This document shows positions 54,015 to 63,433 of a stretch of DNA of 64,000 nucleotides, in pieces. A program made the translations under genes and the position numbers. The first letter of the stretch is position 1. Each line of letters begins with the position of its first letter. Under the pieces are notes generated by a model. That model saw only the letters and a list, made by a program, of their open reading frames with translations. It was not told the DNA's origin and ran no database searches. The stretch is from Hyphomicrobiales bacterium (GTDB lineage Bacteria; Pseudomonadota; Alphaproteobacteria; Rhizobiales; Xanthobacteraceae): NCBI GenBank assembly GCA_009377755.1, contig WHTM01000004.1, forward strand, positions 122,538 through 186,537, in the 5' to 3' direction.

Positions 54015-55259
54015 ATGAAAACCAGCACTGAGCGAATCCTCACCACCCACACCGGGTCTTTGCACCGTCCGAAGGACCTGGAGGAACTGTTCCGCAAGAA
54101 ACTCGCGGGCGAGCCCCACGACGAGGCCGCGTTCGAGCAGCGGCTGCGCAGCGGGGTTGCCAAGGTCGTCAAGAAGCAGGCCGACATCGGTATTGACATC
54201 ATCGACGACGGCGAACTCAGCAAGGTCGACTTCTTCAGTTATGCCAAGTACCGGATGGAGGGGATCGAGCAGCGCCCGGTGCCCAAGCAGAGCGACCAGA
54301 CCAGGGGCGTCAACAAGTTCCTGCATCCGGCGATGAAGTCGGTGATGTCGTCGGTCGCGTTGCGGCAGCGCTTTGCCGAATTCTACGCGGATACCGAGCC
54401 GCCAACGGGCGTCACCTCGCCGCCCAACGTCATCCAGATGTACCTGCCGGTGGGATCGGCCGTCGAGCCGCCGGCGATCTACGCCTGCGTCGGCCCGCTG
54501 AAGTACAAGAAGGCGCAGGTGCAGCGCGACATCGACAACTTCAAGGCGGCGCTCGCGGGCGTGACCGTGGAGGAGACGTTCATGCCGGTCGTCGCGCCGG
54601 CGATGTTCGCCACGCGCCACATCAACGAATACTACAAGTCGGACGAGGACTACTACTTCGCCATTGCCGACGTTCTGCACGAGGAATATTCGGCGCTGGT
54701 CGATGCTGGCTTCCTGATCCAGATCGACGATGTCTCGCTCCCGGGCCGCTATCGCATTCAGGTTCCGGATGAGGGAATGGAGGCATTCAAGGCCTGGATG
54801 GACCTGGCGGTGCGGGCACTCAATCATGCGCTGCGCGGTATCCCCGAGGAGAAGGTGCGATATCACCTGTGCTGGTCGTCGCAGAATGCGCCGCACACCG
54901 ACGACGCGCCGCTTTCGGATCTCATGGAGGCGATGCTAAAGATCAACGCGCAGGGCTACCAGGTCGAAGCGTCCAACGTGCGGCACGGTCACGAATGGAT
55001 GACCTGGAAGGAGTTCAAGATTCCGGATCACAAGATCGCCATGCCGGGCGTCATCTGCCATGCCACCAACGTGGTCGAGCATCCGGAATATGTGTCGCAG
55101 CTCATCCAGAAATACACCGACGTGCTCGGGCGCGAGCGGGTCATCGCCGCGACCGACTGCGGCTTCCGCTGGCGGGTGCATCCGCAGATCGCCTGGGCGA
55201 AGCTCGAAGCGCTGGTGGAAGGCGCCAGGCTCGCGAGCAAAGCCTTGTGGCGGCAGTGA
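54015..55259 (+). CDS. MetE C-terminal-like (cobalamin-independent methionine synthase family) methyltransferase
   Basis: The 414-residue protein is related to the catalytic C-terminal domain of MetE. It has the zinc ligands H-x-C in RYHLCWSSQN, Glu in QVEASNVRHG and Cys in AATDCGFRWRV, and the opening RILTTHTGSLHRP + GVAKVVKKQADIGIDIIDDGELSK. The N-terminal half of true MetE is absent, so it probably moves a methyl group between other partners. In related genomes such single-domain enzymes act in catabolism. ATG 54015 starts MKTSTERILTTHTG. Confidence 0.85.
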   Translation: MKTSTERILTTHTGSLHRPKDLEELFRKKLAGEPHDEAAFEQRLRSGVAKVVKKQADIGIDIIDDGELSKVDFFSYAKYRMEGIEQRPVPKQSDQTRGVNKFLHPAMKSVMSSVALRQRFAEFYADTEPPTGVTSPPNVIQMYLPVGSAVEPPAIYACVGPLKYKKAQVQRDIDNFKAALAGVTVEETFMPVVAPAMFATRHINEYYKSDEDYYFAIADVLHEEYSALVDAGFLIQIDDVSLPGRYRIQVPDEGMEAFKAWMDLAVRALNHALRGIPEEKVRYHLCWSSQNAPHTDDAPLSDLMEAMLKINAQGYQVEASNVRHGHEWMTWKEFKIPDHKIAMPGVICHATNVVEHPEYVSQLIQKYTDVLGRERVIAATDCGFRWRVHPQIAWAKLEALVEGARLASKALWRQ

Positions 55260-55383
55260 ACCGCGGGCTGCGGCGGGCGAGGCGCGCCCGCGATAGTCCG
55301 GCAGGCTTAGGTGTTGAGGGCAATCAAGCCGCGCGAGGGCGGCATGATCCGCACGCACTGTCGGTGTTGTGTTGTCGGGCCGC

Positions 55384-55432
55384 GCCGCGGGTTAAGCCCC
55401 TCCCCCTTGCGGGGAGGGGCTTAACCCGCGGC
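55384..55432. terminator. Perfect 22-bp palindrome downstream of the MetE-like gene
   Basis: Arms gccgcgggttaagcccctcc-cc (55384-55405) and gg-ggaggggcttaacccgcggc (55411-55432) pair at all 22 positions around a 5-nt loop. There is no T-run. It separates convergent genes and may block transcription in both directions. Confidence 0.65.
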
Positions 55433-55465
55433 ACCGTCCGATTCAAGCGGCACCGTCCGATTCAA
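55428..55465. repeat. 19-bp exact tandem duplication
   Basis: The unit gcggcaccgtccgattcaa occurs twice head to tail without mismatch (55428-55446 and 55447-55465), right at the edge of the palindrome. Confidence 0.93.
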
Positions 55466-55509
55466 ATTGTAACGTCGTACTTGCGGAAGCGCCTGTCGTA
55501 GACGCGTCG

Positions 55510-56691
55510 TCAAATCGCCTTCCGGGTGCTCAGGAATTCACCCATCCGGTCGAGCGCCTTCAAAATATTCTCCGTCGAATTCGCGTAGCTGAGCCGCACA
55601 TAGCCTTCCGCCAGTACGCCGAAATCCGGACCGCCGATGATCGCGACGCCGGCGTCGTCGAGCAGCGACGACGCCAGCGGCTTCGCCGGCCAGCCGGTCC
55701 GGCTGACGTTGGGGAACGCGTAGAACGCGCCCTTGGGCGTCGCGCACGACACGCCCGGCAGCTTGTTGAGACCCGCCACCACGACCTTCCGCCGCCGGTC
55801 GAACTCGGCGACCATCGCGTCGACGGCGTCCTGCGGGCCGGTGAGCGCGGCGATGCCGGCATATTGCGCCGAAGCATTGACGCAGGAATATAGGTTCACG
55901 GCGAGCTTACGCGCGTAGTCGTGGAGCTTGCCGGGCCAGATCGCATAGCCGAGCCGCCAGCCGGTCATCGCATAGGTCTTGGACCAGCCGTTGAGCAGGA
56001 TCAGCCGGTCGCGGATTTCCGGATAGGACAACAGGCACACATGCGTCTCGCCATCGTACACCATCTGATCGTAGATCTCGTCCGACATCACCGCCACGTC
56101 GGGCCAGCGCGCGAGCCCGGCGACCAGTTTGTCGACTTCCGCCTTGGGCGTGACGCCGCCGGTCGGGTTGGCGGGCGAGTTGAGGATCAACAGGCGCGTC
56201 TCACGCGTGATCAGCGACAGTGTCTCTTCCGCCGAGAAGGCGAAGCCGTTCTCCTCGCGGATCGGCACCGGCACGGGGCGTGCGCCGGTGTACTCGATCA
56301 TCGAGCGGTAGATCGGGAAGCCGGGGTCGGGATAGAGGATGTCGGCGCCGGGCTCGCCGAGCATCAGGATCGACATGAACATGGTCGGTTTGCCGCCCGG
56401 CATGATCATCACCTCGTCCGGCGACACAGTCACAGCGAAGCGCTTGTCCAGGTCTGCGGCCACCGCCTCGCGCAGCGGCAGGATGCCGACCGCCGGCGTA
56501 TAGCCGTGGTGGCCGTCGCGCAGCGCCTTTACCGCCGCCTCGACGATGTGCTCGGGCGTGCGGAAGTCCGGCTGGCCAATGCCGAGATTGATGATGTCGC
56601 GGCCTTGGGCGGCGAGATGAGTGGCGCGGGCGAGTACTGCGAAGGCATTCTCCTCGCCGATGCGATCGAAGGCCGCGATGGTGCGAAGCAT
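55510..56691 (-). CDS. Class I/II pyridoxal-phosphate aminotransferase
   Basis: The 393-residue enzyme is of the aspartate aminotransferase fold. It has NLGIGQPDFRTPEHIVEAAV, the Asn/Asp pocket segment NSPANPTGGV and DEIYDQMVYDG, and the PLP-binding Lys in NGWSKTYAMTGWRLGYA. Substrate range is not predictable. ATG 56691 starts MLRTIAAFDRIGEEN. It is divergent from the TRAP transporter genes that follow. Confidence 0.9.
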   Translation of the reverse strand: MLRTIAAFDRIGEENAFAVLARATHLAAQGRDIINLGIGQPDFRTPEHIVEAAVKALRDGHHGYTPAVGILPLREAVAADLDKRFAVTVSPDEVMIMPGGKPTMFMSILMLGEPGADILYPDPGFPIYRSMIEYTGARPVPVPIREENGFAFSAEETLSLITRETRLLILNSPANPTGGVTPKAEVDKLVAGLARWPDVAVMSDEIYDQMVYDGETHVCLLSYPEIRDRLILLNGWSKTYAMTGWRLGYAIWPGKLHDYARKLAVNLYSCVNASAQYAGIAALTGPQDAVDAMVAEFDRRRKVVVAGLNKLPGVSCATPKGAFYAFPNVSRTGWPAKPLASSLLDDAGVAIIGGPDFGVLAEGYVRLSYANSTENILKALDRMGEFLSTRKAI

Positions 56692-56839
56692 GACGTTTCC
56701 TCGTGGTTATCGTTGGGCTATTAGCGACCGGCTCGTTCCGGCGTCAACTGTCCGCGCGGGTGTTGACAGACGGGCCAACCGGGAAGGAAACTCCGGCATC
56801 GATCAACAAATCCCGCATCAGCGGGCCGGGAGGGACATC

Positions 56840-57910
56840 ATGAGAATCCGCACTGTGTTGCTGGCTGCCACCGTTGCCGCGGTGACAGGCACAACGACAT
56901 CGGCGGCGGCGCAGGAAACGATCCGACTGCGGATCGCCTCCGGCCACCCGCCGGTCAATACCTACGCCAACCTGATGCAGAACTTCTTCGGGCCGGAGGT
57001 GACCAAGCGGGTCGCCGCCAGGACCAAGCACAAGGTCGAGTTCGTGCACGGCTACGGCGGCGCCATGGTCAAGGTCGCCGACACGCTGGAAGGCGTACAG
57101 GCGGGCATCATCGACATCGGCGGTTTCTGCTTCTGCTTCGAGCCGTCGAACCTGCCGCTGCATGCGTTCCAAGTGATGCTGCCGTTCGGCACCATGGACC
57201 CGGTGACGAGCCTAAAGGTCGCGCGCGCCGTCTATGACAAGGTCCCGTACATGTCGAAAGTGTTCGAGGACAAGTTCCGGCAGAAGCTGATCGCGCTGAT
57301 CGCCGACAATGGCTACAACCTCGGCACCACCATGGAGTGGAACAACGTCTCCGACCTCAAGGGCGTGAAGCTCGCCGGCGCCGGGCTCAATCTGAAATGG
57401 CTGGAATTCGCCGGCGCGGTGCCGGTGCAAGGCTCGCTGGTGGAAGCTTATCAAGGTCTGCAGACCGGCGTCTACAATGGTTGGATCATGTTCCCGTCCG
57501 GCTACGTCAACTTCAAGCTCTATGAAAAAGGCAAGTACTACACCGAGATCGGCTTCGGCGCGATCACCTGGCATGGCCTGACGATCAATTCGGCGCGCTG
57601 GAGCAAGCTGCCGAAGGAGGTGCAGGACATCATCCTCGAAGTCGCCAAGGAGTACGAGGCGCTTACCGGCACCGTGAACAAGGAGAGCTATCCGAAGCAG
57701 GTCGCCGAGCTGAAGGCCAAGGGCGCGATCGTTCGCACGCTGCCGGACAAGGTGCGGCAGGACTGGGCGCAGTCGCTCGCCGCCTGGCCGGCGCAGATGG
57801 CCAAGGATCTTGACGGCAAGGGCCTGCCGGGCTCGCAGGTGCTGGACATCGCGTTGCAGGCGGCCGAGGCCAACGGCCACAAGTGGCCGGTGCGCTACAA
57901 GATGAAGTGA
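56840..57910 (+). CDS. dctP: TRAP transporter periplasmic receptor DctP-like
   Basis: The 356-residue binding protein has a signal peptide (RTVLLAATVAAVTGTTTSAA) and the mature start QETIRLRIASGHPPVNTYAN typical of TRAP DctP proteins. Later segments are DTLEGVQAGIIDIGGF and KGVKLAGAGLNLKWLEFAGA. GGGAGGGA precedes ATG 56840. It captures an organic acid and hands it to DctQM. A strong palindrome lies between it and dctQ. Confidence 0.88.
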   Translation: MRIRTVLLAATVAAVTGTTTSAAAQETIRLRIASGHPPVNTYANLMQNFFGPEVTKRVAARTKHKVEFVHGYGGAMVKVADTLEGVQAGIIDIGGFCFCFEPSNLPLHAFQVMLPFGTMDPVTSLKVARAVYDKVPYMSKVFEDKFRQKLIALIADNGYNLGTTMEWNNVSDLKGVKLAGAGLNLKWLEFAGAVPVQGSLVEAYQGLQTGVYNGWIMFPSGYVNFKLYEKGKYYTEIGFGAITWHGLTINSARWSKLPKEVQDIILEVAKEYEALTGTVNKESYPKQVAELKAKGAIVRTLPDKVRQDWAQSLAAWPAQMAKDLDGKGLPGSQVLDIALQAAEANGHKWPVRYKMK

Positions 57911-57918
57911 CGGCTCTT

Positions 57919-57944
57919 CCCTCTCCCCGCTTGCGGGGAGAGGG
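57919..57944. repeat. 10-bp perfect stem between dctP and dctQ
   Basis: Arms ccctctcccc (57919-57928) and ggggagaggg (57935-57944) pair fully around a 6-nt loop. Such stems after binding-protein genes often stabilise the mRNA 3' end and cause higher expression of the receptor than of the permeases. That role is inference. Confidence 0.6.
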
Positions 57945-57961
57945 AATCGTGGAGAGACACA

Positions 57962-58465
57962 GTGTTCCATCACATCACCGATCGTCTGGTGCACGTGCTG
58001 CTCGCCGCGGCCGCGCTGCTCACCTTCGGCCTGAGCTTCCTCGTCGTCGCCGACGTGATCGGGCGCGACGTGTTCAACAGCCCGGTCAAAGGCACGCCCG
58101 AAATCGTTTCGATGTCGATCGTGATCATCTGCTTCCTCCTCGCCGGCTATGCGGTCCAGAGCGGTGCGATGCTGCGGACCGATGTCCTCGCCAGCATTGT
58201 CGGGTCGCGGCTGAACATCGTCTCGGCCCTTGCGAGCGGTGTGCTGGGCACCGCGTTCTTCGGGCTCATCGTCTGGGGCAGCATCGAGCCGCTGCAGCAC
58301 GCCTGGTCGAGCGGCGAGTTCGAAGGCGAAGGCGCGCTGCGGGTGCCGGTCTGGCCGGCCCGGCTGGTGGTCATGTTCGGCGCACTGCTCGTGGCGTTGA
58401 TCTATCTCGGCCGAACCATCACATCCATCCGCGCGATGGCGCGCGGCGAAACCGGAACGGACTGA
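57962..58465 (+). CDS. dctQ: TRAP transporter small permease DctQ-like
   Basis: The 167-residue membrane protein has four hydrophobic segments and the DctQ-type motifs VLLAAAALLTFGLSFLVVAD, RDVFNSPVKGTPEIVSMSIV and VWPARLVVMFGALLVAL. GTG 57962 follows GGAGAG. It lies between dctP and dctM in the usual order. Confidence 0.88.
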   Translation: MFHHITDRLVHVLLAAAALLTFGLSFLVVADVIGRDVFNSPVKGTPEIVSMSIVIICFLLAGYAVQSGAMLRTDVLASIVGSRLNIVSALASGVLGTAFFGLIVWGSIEPLQHAWSSGEFEGEGALRVPVWPARLVVMFGALLVALIYLGRTITSIRAMARGETGTD

Positions 58466-58504
58466 ACACGGACGGCGCAGCCGCCGTCGCAGGATCGCAA
58501 GACG

Positions 58505-59845
58505 ATGCTTCAAAGCACCGACATGATCGTGATCGTCGTGGTCGTGCTGGCGCTCGTCTTCGGCGGCGTGCACATCGCCGTAGCGCTCGGCGTGACGGCG
58601 GTGCTCGGCGTCTATCTGATGCTGGGCGACATCGAGGTCGTTCGCACCTTCGTCGCCAACACCGCCTACGAGGCGCTGCGCGACTACGTCTTCGCGGTCA
58701 TTCCGCTGTTCATCCTGATGGGCGACTTCGTCGCCAAGTGCGGCGCAGCGCGGGATCTCTACACCCTCGGCAACCGGCTGAGCCGCTGGCTGCCGGCACG
58801 CCTGGCCGTCGCGACGATCATTTCGAATGCGCTGTTCGCCTTCGTCACCGGCGTCAGCATCGCCGCCGCCGCGGCGTTCTCGCGCATCGCCTATCCGGAA
58901 ATGCAGCGCTTCGGGTACGAGCGGAAATTCTCGCTCGGCTGCATCGCCGGCAGCGCCTGCCTCGGCATGCTGATCCCGCCGTCGGTGCTGATGATCGTCT
59001 GGGCGGTACTGACCGAACTCTCGCTCGGCAAGCTGTTCCTGGCGGGCGTGCTGCCGGGCCTGCTGCTGACCGCATGCTTCATCATCTACGTGGTGGCCGC
59101 GGCGCTGCTTAATCCAGCGATCGTCGGCGAAGGCGGCGGCAAGGTCGTGGCGCCGGCGCCGCTGAGCGCTGCGGTGACCGGTGAGGACGAGCCGCTGGGG
59201 CCGCTGCTGCTCAGCACCGGCCTCGTCCTGGTCCTGATCGCCGGCGTGCTCTGCGGCATCTGGTTCGGCTTCTTTACCCCGACCGAAGGGGCCGGCGTCG
59301 GCGCGGTCGCCGCCTTGCTGCTCGCGGTGGCCAAGGGCATCACGCCGCGCGAGGTCTGGGAGGTCATCCTCAACGTCGGACGCACGACCGGACCGCTGCT
59401 GCTGCTGCTGTTCTGCGCGCAGCTCTATTCGCGCGTGCTGTCGATGACCGGCTTCACCGAAACGGCCAAGAACTTCCTCCTCGCCACCGGCACCGGAGCC
59501 TACGGCATCCTCGCCATGATGCTGGTGATCTGGATCATGCTCGGCTGCCTGATCGATTCGATCTCGATCATCCTGCTGACGGTTCCGATCTTCCATCCGA
59601 TCGCGGCGCAGCTCGGGATCGACCCGCTGGCATTCGCCATCATCGGCATCCTGGCGGTCGAGACCGGGCTGCTGACGCCACCGTTTGGGCTGCTCGTGTT
59701 CACCGTCAAGGCGGCGGCGCCGGACCGCGAGGTGCAGCTCAGCGAGATCTTCAGGGGCTCGGTTCCATATTGGCTGATCCTGATTCTGGTGATCATTGCC
59801 TTGGTTGTCTTTCCGCAGATCGCAACGTTCCTGCCGCACCTATAG
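58505..59845 (+). CDS. dctM: TRAP transporter large permease DctM-like
   Basis: The 446-residue inner membrane protein is of the DctM type: about twelve helices, GGVHIAVALGVTAVLGVYLM, GSACLGMLIPPSVLMIVWAV and WFGFFTPTEGAGVGAVAALL. It forms the Na+-driven transport channel with DctQ. ATG 58505 starts MLQSTDMIVIVVV. Downstream, on the same strand, lies the isocitrate-lyase-like gene. Confidence 0.93.
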   Translation: MLQSTDMIVIVVVVLALVFGGVHIAVALGVTAVLGVYLMLGDIEVVRTFVANTAYEALRDYVFAVIPLFILMGDFVAKCGAARDLYTLGNRLSRWLPARLAVATIISNALFAFVTGVSIAAAAAFSRIAYPEMQRFGYERKFSLGCIAGSACLGMLIPPSVLMIVWAVLTELSLGKLFLAGVLPGLLLTACFIIYVVAAALLNPAIVGEGGGKVVAPAPLSAAVTGEDEPLGPLLLSTGLVLVLIAGVLCGIWFGFFTPTEGAGVGAVAALLLAVAKGITPREVWEVILNVGRTTGPLLLLLFCAQLYSRVLSMTGFTETAKNFLLATGTGAYGILAMMLVIWIMLGCLIDSISIILLTVPIFHPIAAQLGIDPLAFAIIGILAVETGLLTPPFGLLVFTVKAAAPDREVQLSEIFRGSVPYWLILILVIIALVVFPQIATFLPHL

Positions 59846-59888
59846 ATGACCGCACGCGCAAGACGCCATTCACCGGAGTCAATCCGCC

Positions 59889-60728
59889 ATGCCGACCGTC
59901 GCAGAAAAACGCCGCACCTTCCGTGAGCTGCACGCCAGCGGCTGCTTCGTCTTGCCCAACCCCTGGGACATCGGCAGCGCGCGCTACCTGCAGCACCTCG
60001 GCTTCAAAGCGCTGGCCTCGAGCAGCGCCGGCTTCGCCTTTGCGCAGGGCCGGCCCGACGGCGCGGTGGCCCGCGAGACGATGCTCGCGCACTTCCGCGA
60101 GCTGGTCGACGCCACCGACGTACCGATCAATGCGGACTTCGAAACCGGCTTCGCAGCCGACGCCGCGGGCGTGGGCGAGAGCGTGCGGCTGTGCGTTGCA
60201 ACCGGCGTCGCCGGGCTGTCGATCGAAGATTCCACCGGCGACAAGGCGAATCCGCTCTTTTCCGTCGAGGACGCGGTCGCCCGTATGCGAGCGGCGCGCA
60301 CAGCAATCGACGCTGCCGGCGGCGATACGCTGCTGATCGGACGCGCCGAATGTTTCCTCGTCGGCCGCCCCGACCTCGACGAGACCATCCGCCGGCTCAA
60401 GGCCTATGCGGAGGCGGGCGCCGATTGTCTCTATTCACCCGGTATCCGCACCGCTGAGCAGATCGAAGCCGTGGTGAAAGCGGCGGCGCCGAAGCCGGTC
60501 AACCTGCTGGTGGGTTATGCCAGCGAACTGACGGTCGCCGACTATGCGGCGATGGGCGTACGCCGCATCAGCATCGGCGGTGCGATGGCGCGCTCCGCCT
60601 GGGGCGGATTCATCCGCGCGGCAAGACAACTTGCCGATGGCCGCTTTGGCGGATTGGCGGATGCGGCGCCGCATGCGGAGCTCAGCACCTTTTTTCGCGA
60701 GGACCTGGCGCAGAGGACGTCAAAGTAA
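59889..60728 (+). CDS. Isocitrate lyase / PEP mutase family enzyme
   Basis: The 279-residue TIM-barrel protein has FVLPNPWDIGSARYLQHLGF, the metal-binding VPINADFETGF and LSIEDSTGD, and RAECFLVGRPDLDETIRRLK. The catalytic KKCGH loop of true isocitrate lyases is missing, so carbon-carbon or carbon-phosphorus chemistry on a small oxoacid (for example oxaloacetate decarboxylation or hydrolysis) is more likely. It starts 43 bp after dctM, so it may act on the acid that the TRAP system imports. Confidence 0.83.
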   Translation: MPTVAEKRRTFRELHASGCFVLPNPWDIGSARYLQHLGFKALASSSAGFAFAQGRPDGAVARETMLAHFRELVDATDVPINADFETGFAADAAGVGESVRLCVATGVAGLSIEDSTGDKANPLFSVEDAVARMRAARTAIDAAGGDTLLIGRAECFLVGRPDLDETIRRLKAYAEAGADCLYSPGIRTAEQIEAVVKAAAPKPVNLLVGYASELTVADYAAMGVRRISIGGAMARSAWGGFIRAARQLADGRFGGLADAAPHAELSTFFREDLAQRTSK

Positions 60729-61450
60729 TGTCCGCCTCGGAGCCGGAGCCGCAGACCGGACAGCCCGTCGGCGCCCACGTCGATACGACGCCCGCGCGGC
60801 GGCCTGCGCCTGTCGTGCTGCAAGGGCGCTACGGACGCGTCGAGAAGCTGGCGATGGCGCATGCGGCCGGTCTCTGGGCCGCCTGCGCCGGCCACGATAC
60901 AATCTGGACTTACATGTCGAGCTACGGGCCGTTCGCCGACGCGGCGGCGTTCTCGCAATGGGTCGCGAGCCGCGTCCCGCTCGAGGACCCGTACTCCTTT
61001 GCGATCGTCGATAGCGCAGGCCACGCCGCCGGCATCGCGACGCTGATGGAAATCCGCCCGGCGATGCGGTCGATCGAGGTCGGCCACATCGTGTACTCTC
61101 CTGCCCTTCAGCGCACACCGCTCGGCACCGAAGCACAATACCTGCTGGCACGCCACGCGTTCGAGACGCTCGGCTACCGCCGCTACGAGTGGAAATGTAA
61201 TGCGCTCAACGCCGCCTCGCGGCGCGCCGCATTGCGCTATGGATTTGTGTTCGAGGGAATCCTGCGGCAGCAGATGATCGCCAAGGGCCGCAACCGCGAC
61301 ACAGCCTTTTTCTCGATGCTTGATTCCGAGTGGCCGGCGCGCAAGGCGGCGTTCGAGCGCTGGCTCGCGCCGGAGAACTTTGATGCCGATGGGCGGCAGC
61401 GGATGAGCTTGAGGGCGTTGAATGCAAACTCGGTGTCGGCACCGGGCTGA
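60728..61450 (+). CDS. GNAT-family acetyltransferase, RimJ/RimL-like
   Basis: The 240-residue acetyltransferase has AIVDSAGHAAGIATLMEIRP, EVGHIVYSPALQRTPLGTEA (acetyl-CoA region) and WKCNALNAASRRAALRYGFV + FEGILRQ, typical of the RimJ/RimL branch. ATG 60728 overlaps the stop of the upstream gene by one base (TAATG). The N-terminal 30 residues look like a linker. Confidence 0.85.
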   Translation: MSASEPEPQTGQPVGAHVDTTPARRPAPVVLQGRYGRVEKLAMAHAAGLWAACAGHDTIWTYMSSYGPFADAAAFSQWVASRVPLEDPYSFAIVDSAGHAAGIATLMEIRPAMRSIEVGHIVYSPALQRTPLGTEAQYLLARHAFETLGYRRYEWKCNALNAASRRAALRYGFVFEGILRQQMIAKGRNRDTAFFSMLDSEWPARKAAFERWLAPENFDADGRQRMSLRALNANSVSAPG

Positions 61451-61464
61451 AGCTTGCAAGGCTG

Positions 61465-61616
61465 TCGTCCCGGCCGAGTGAGCGAAGCGAACGAGAGCCA
61501 GGGCCCATGTATCCCTGCATCAGTTGCTTCGATGTGGCGGTTGCATCTTGCGAATTGCAGCACAGGGACATGTGGGTCCCCGTTCTCCGCGCCCTTCGGC
61601 GCTGCGGCCGGGATCA
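61465..61616. repeat. Intergenic repeat (GTCCCGGCCGAG...CGGCCGGGAT type)
   Basis: The spacer before sfsA has gtcccggccgagtgagcgaa and gagagccagggccca at its left and tgtgggtccccgttc and gctgcggccgggat at its right. The ends are complementary (gtcccggcc with ggccggga). It is another dispersed palindromic repeat. Confidence 0.65.
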
Positions 61617-61637
61617 CATGCTGATATGTAGTGCCGC

Positions 61638-62351
61638 ATGCAATTCCCCACTCCCCTCATCCCCGCCACGCTGGTGCGCCGCTACAAGCGTTTCCTCGCC
61701 GACGTGATGCTGCCGAGCGGCGAGACCATCACCGCCCACATCGCCAATCCGGGCGCGATGCTCGGCCTTGCCATGCCCGGCGCGCGCATCTGGCTCTCGA
61801 AGTCGGACAACCCGGCGCGCAAGCTGGCGCATAGCTGGGAGCTGGTCGAGGTCGACTTCGGCGCCAGCCTTGAGCTGGTCGGGGTCAACACCGCCCGCCC
61901 GAACGCACTGATCGCCGAGGCGCTGGCCGCCGGCACGATTGCCGAGCTCGCCGGCTACGCGTCGGCGCGCCGCGAGGTGAAGTACGGCCGCAGGTCGCGG
62001 GTCGATTTCCTGCTCGAAGCGCCCGGCCGCCCGCCCTGCTACGTGGAGGTCAAGAACGTGCACCTGATGCGTGCGCCGGGACTTGCCGAATTCCCGGACA
62101 GCGTGACGGCCCGCGGCGCCCGCCATCTCGACGAGCTGGCCGACGTGGTCGCGGCCGGCGGCCGGGCGGTGATGCTGTTCCTGATCCAGATCTGCTCGGC
62201 AAAGCGCTTTGCGCTCGCCCGCGACATCGATCCCGCCTACGGGGTGGCATTCGATCGCGCCCGGGCGCACGGCGTCGAGGCCATCGCCTACCGTTGTAGC
62301 ATCACGAGCGCGGCGCTGACCGTGACAGAGCCGGTGCCGATCGTGGTCTAA
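61638..62351 (+). CDS. sfsA: SfsA family protein
   Basis: The 237-residue protein matches Sfs[56 protein letters not shown] and [20 protein letters not shown] then [12 protein letters not shown]. The family binds DNA or has a nuclease-like fold; its role in sugar metabolism in E. coli was found by multicopy effects. ATG 61638 is used. The order sfsA-map-radC is a usual Rhizobiales arrangement. Confidence 0.92.
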   Translation: MQFPTPLIPATLVRRYKRFLADVMLPSGETITAHIANPGAMLGLAMPGARIWLSKSDNPARKLAHSWELVEVDFGASLELVGVNTARPNALIAEALAAGTIAELAGYASARREVKYGRRSRVDFLLEAPGRPPCYVEVKNVHLMRAPGLAEFPDSVTARGARHLDELADVVAAGGRAVMLFLIQICSAKRFALARDIDPAYGVAFDRARAHGVEAIAYRCSITSAALTVTEPVPIVV

Positions 62352-62485
62352 ATTCTTTGTTTGAGCATGATCTTATCCGAAAACCGATTGGCCACGTTTC
62401 GAGGATCGTGCTCTGAGCTTGCGATGGTGCCATTCTTGCTTACATTTCCAACCAAGTCTGCTGGGTCACGCCGCGGGATAATCGT

Positions 62486-63340
62486 ATGAACTACGTCGAT
62501 GCGGCGGTGGCGCCGCTGCGCAAGACCGGCCAGATCAAGATTCATGGCGCGGTCGCCTTCGAGGGCATGCGCAAGGCGGGCCAGTTGGTCGCCGAATGCC
62601 TCGACATGCTGACCGCCGAAATCCGGCCCGGCGTCCCCACCGAGCGGCTCGACCGGCTGGTGTTCGAGTTCGGCTGCGATCACGGCGCCGTTCCGGCCAC
62701 GCTGATGTATCGGGGCTACCGCCGCTCGACCTGCACTTCGATCAACCACGTGGTCTGTCACGGCATTCCGGGCGAGAAGCCGCTCAGGGACGGCGACATC
62801 GTCAATGTCGACGTCACCCTGATCCTCGACGGCTGGCACGGCGATTCCAGCCGGATGTACCCGGTCGGCGAGGTGCCGCGCCGCGCCGAGCGGCTGATCG
62901 AGGTCACCCACGAGGCTATGATGCGCGGCATCGCCGTGATCAAGCCGGGGCGGACCACCGGGGACATCGGCGCGGCCATCCAATCGTTCGTCGAGGGGCA
63001 GCACATGAGCGTGGTGCGCGATTTCTGCGGCCATGGCCTCGGCCGGCTGTTCCACGACGAGCCGAACATCGTGCATGTCGGCCGCCCGGGCGAAGGCATC
63101 GTGCTCAAGCCGGGCATGTTCTTTACCGTCGAGCCGATGATCAACCTCGGCCGCCCGCATGTGAAGGTACTGTCCGATGGCTGGACCGCGGTCAGCCGCG
63201 ACCGTTCGCTGTCGGCGCAGTTCGAGCACACAGTCGGCGTGACCGCCGACGGCGTCGAAATATTCACGCTGTCGCCGCGGGGTCTGCACCACCCGCCCTA
63301 TCAGGATAGCCATACAGCGGCCGCCGGCACCAGCCGCTAA
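62486..63340 (+). CDS. map: Methionine aminopeptidase, type I
   Basis: This enzyme removes the initiator methionine from new proteins. The 284-residue product has an N-terminal extension of about 25 residues. The metal ligands are visible: the Asp pair in VNVDVTLILDGWHGDSSRM, His in GHGLGRLFHDEP, Glu in FFTVEPMI and Glu in AQFEHTVGV; the substrate His is in SINHVVCHGIPGE. ATG 62486 starts MNYVDAAVAPLRKTG. Confidence 0.95.
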   Translation: MNYVDAAVAPLRKTGQIKIHGAVAFEGMRKAGQLVAECLDMLTAEIRPGVPTERLDRLVFEFGCDHGAVPATLMYRGYRRSTCTSINHVVCHGIPGEKPLRDGDIVNVDVTLILDGWHGDSSRMYPVGEVPRRAERLIEVTHEAMMRGIAVIKPGRTTGDIGAAIQSFVEGQHMSVVRDFCGHGLGRLFHDEPNIVHVGRPGEGIVLKPGMFFTVEPMINLGRPHVKVLSDGWTAVSRDRSLSAQFEHTVGVTADGVEIFTLSPRGLHHPPYQDSHTAAAGTSR

Positions 63341-63433
63341 CTCGTGGTTGCAAAAGCTGCCATTCCCGTCATCCTTATGCGCCCGCCGCTGATCCCGCCG
63401 GGCTGACTGGGGCGTGGCCGCACGGTTAGACGA

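Noticed and set aside
57212..59839. Very long minus-strand open frame (875 codons) opposite dctPQM
   Set aside because: The peptide is a run of Arg, His, Asp, Gln and Glu without domain features, typical of the antisense of GC-rich membrane protein genes. The plus-strand genes are well-known families.
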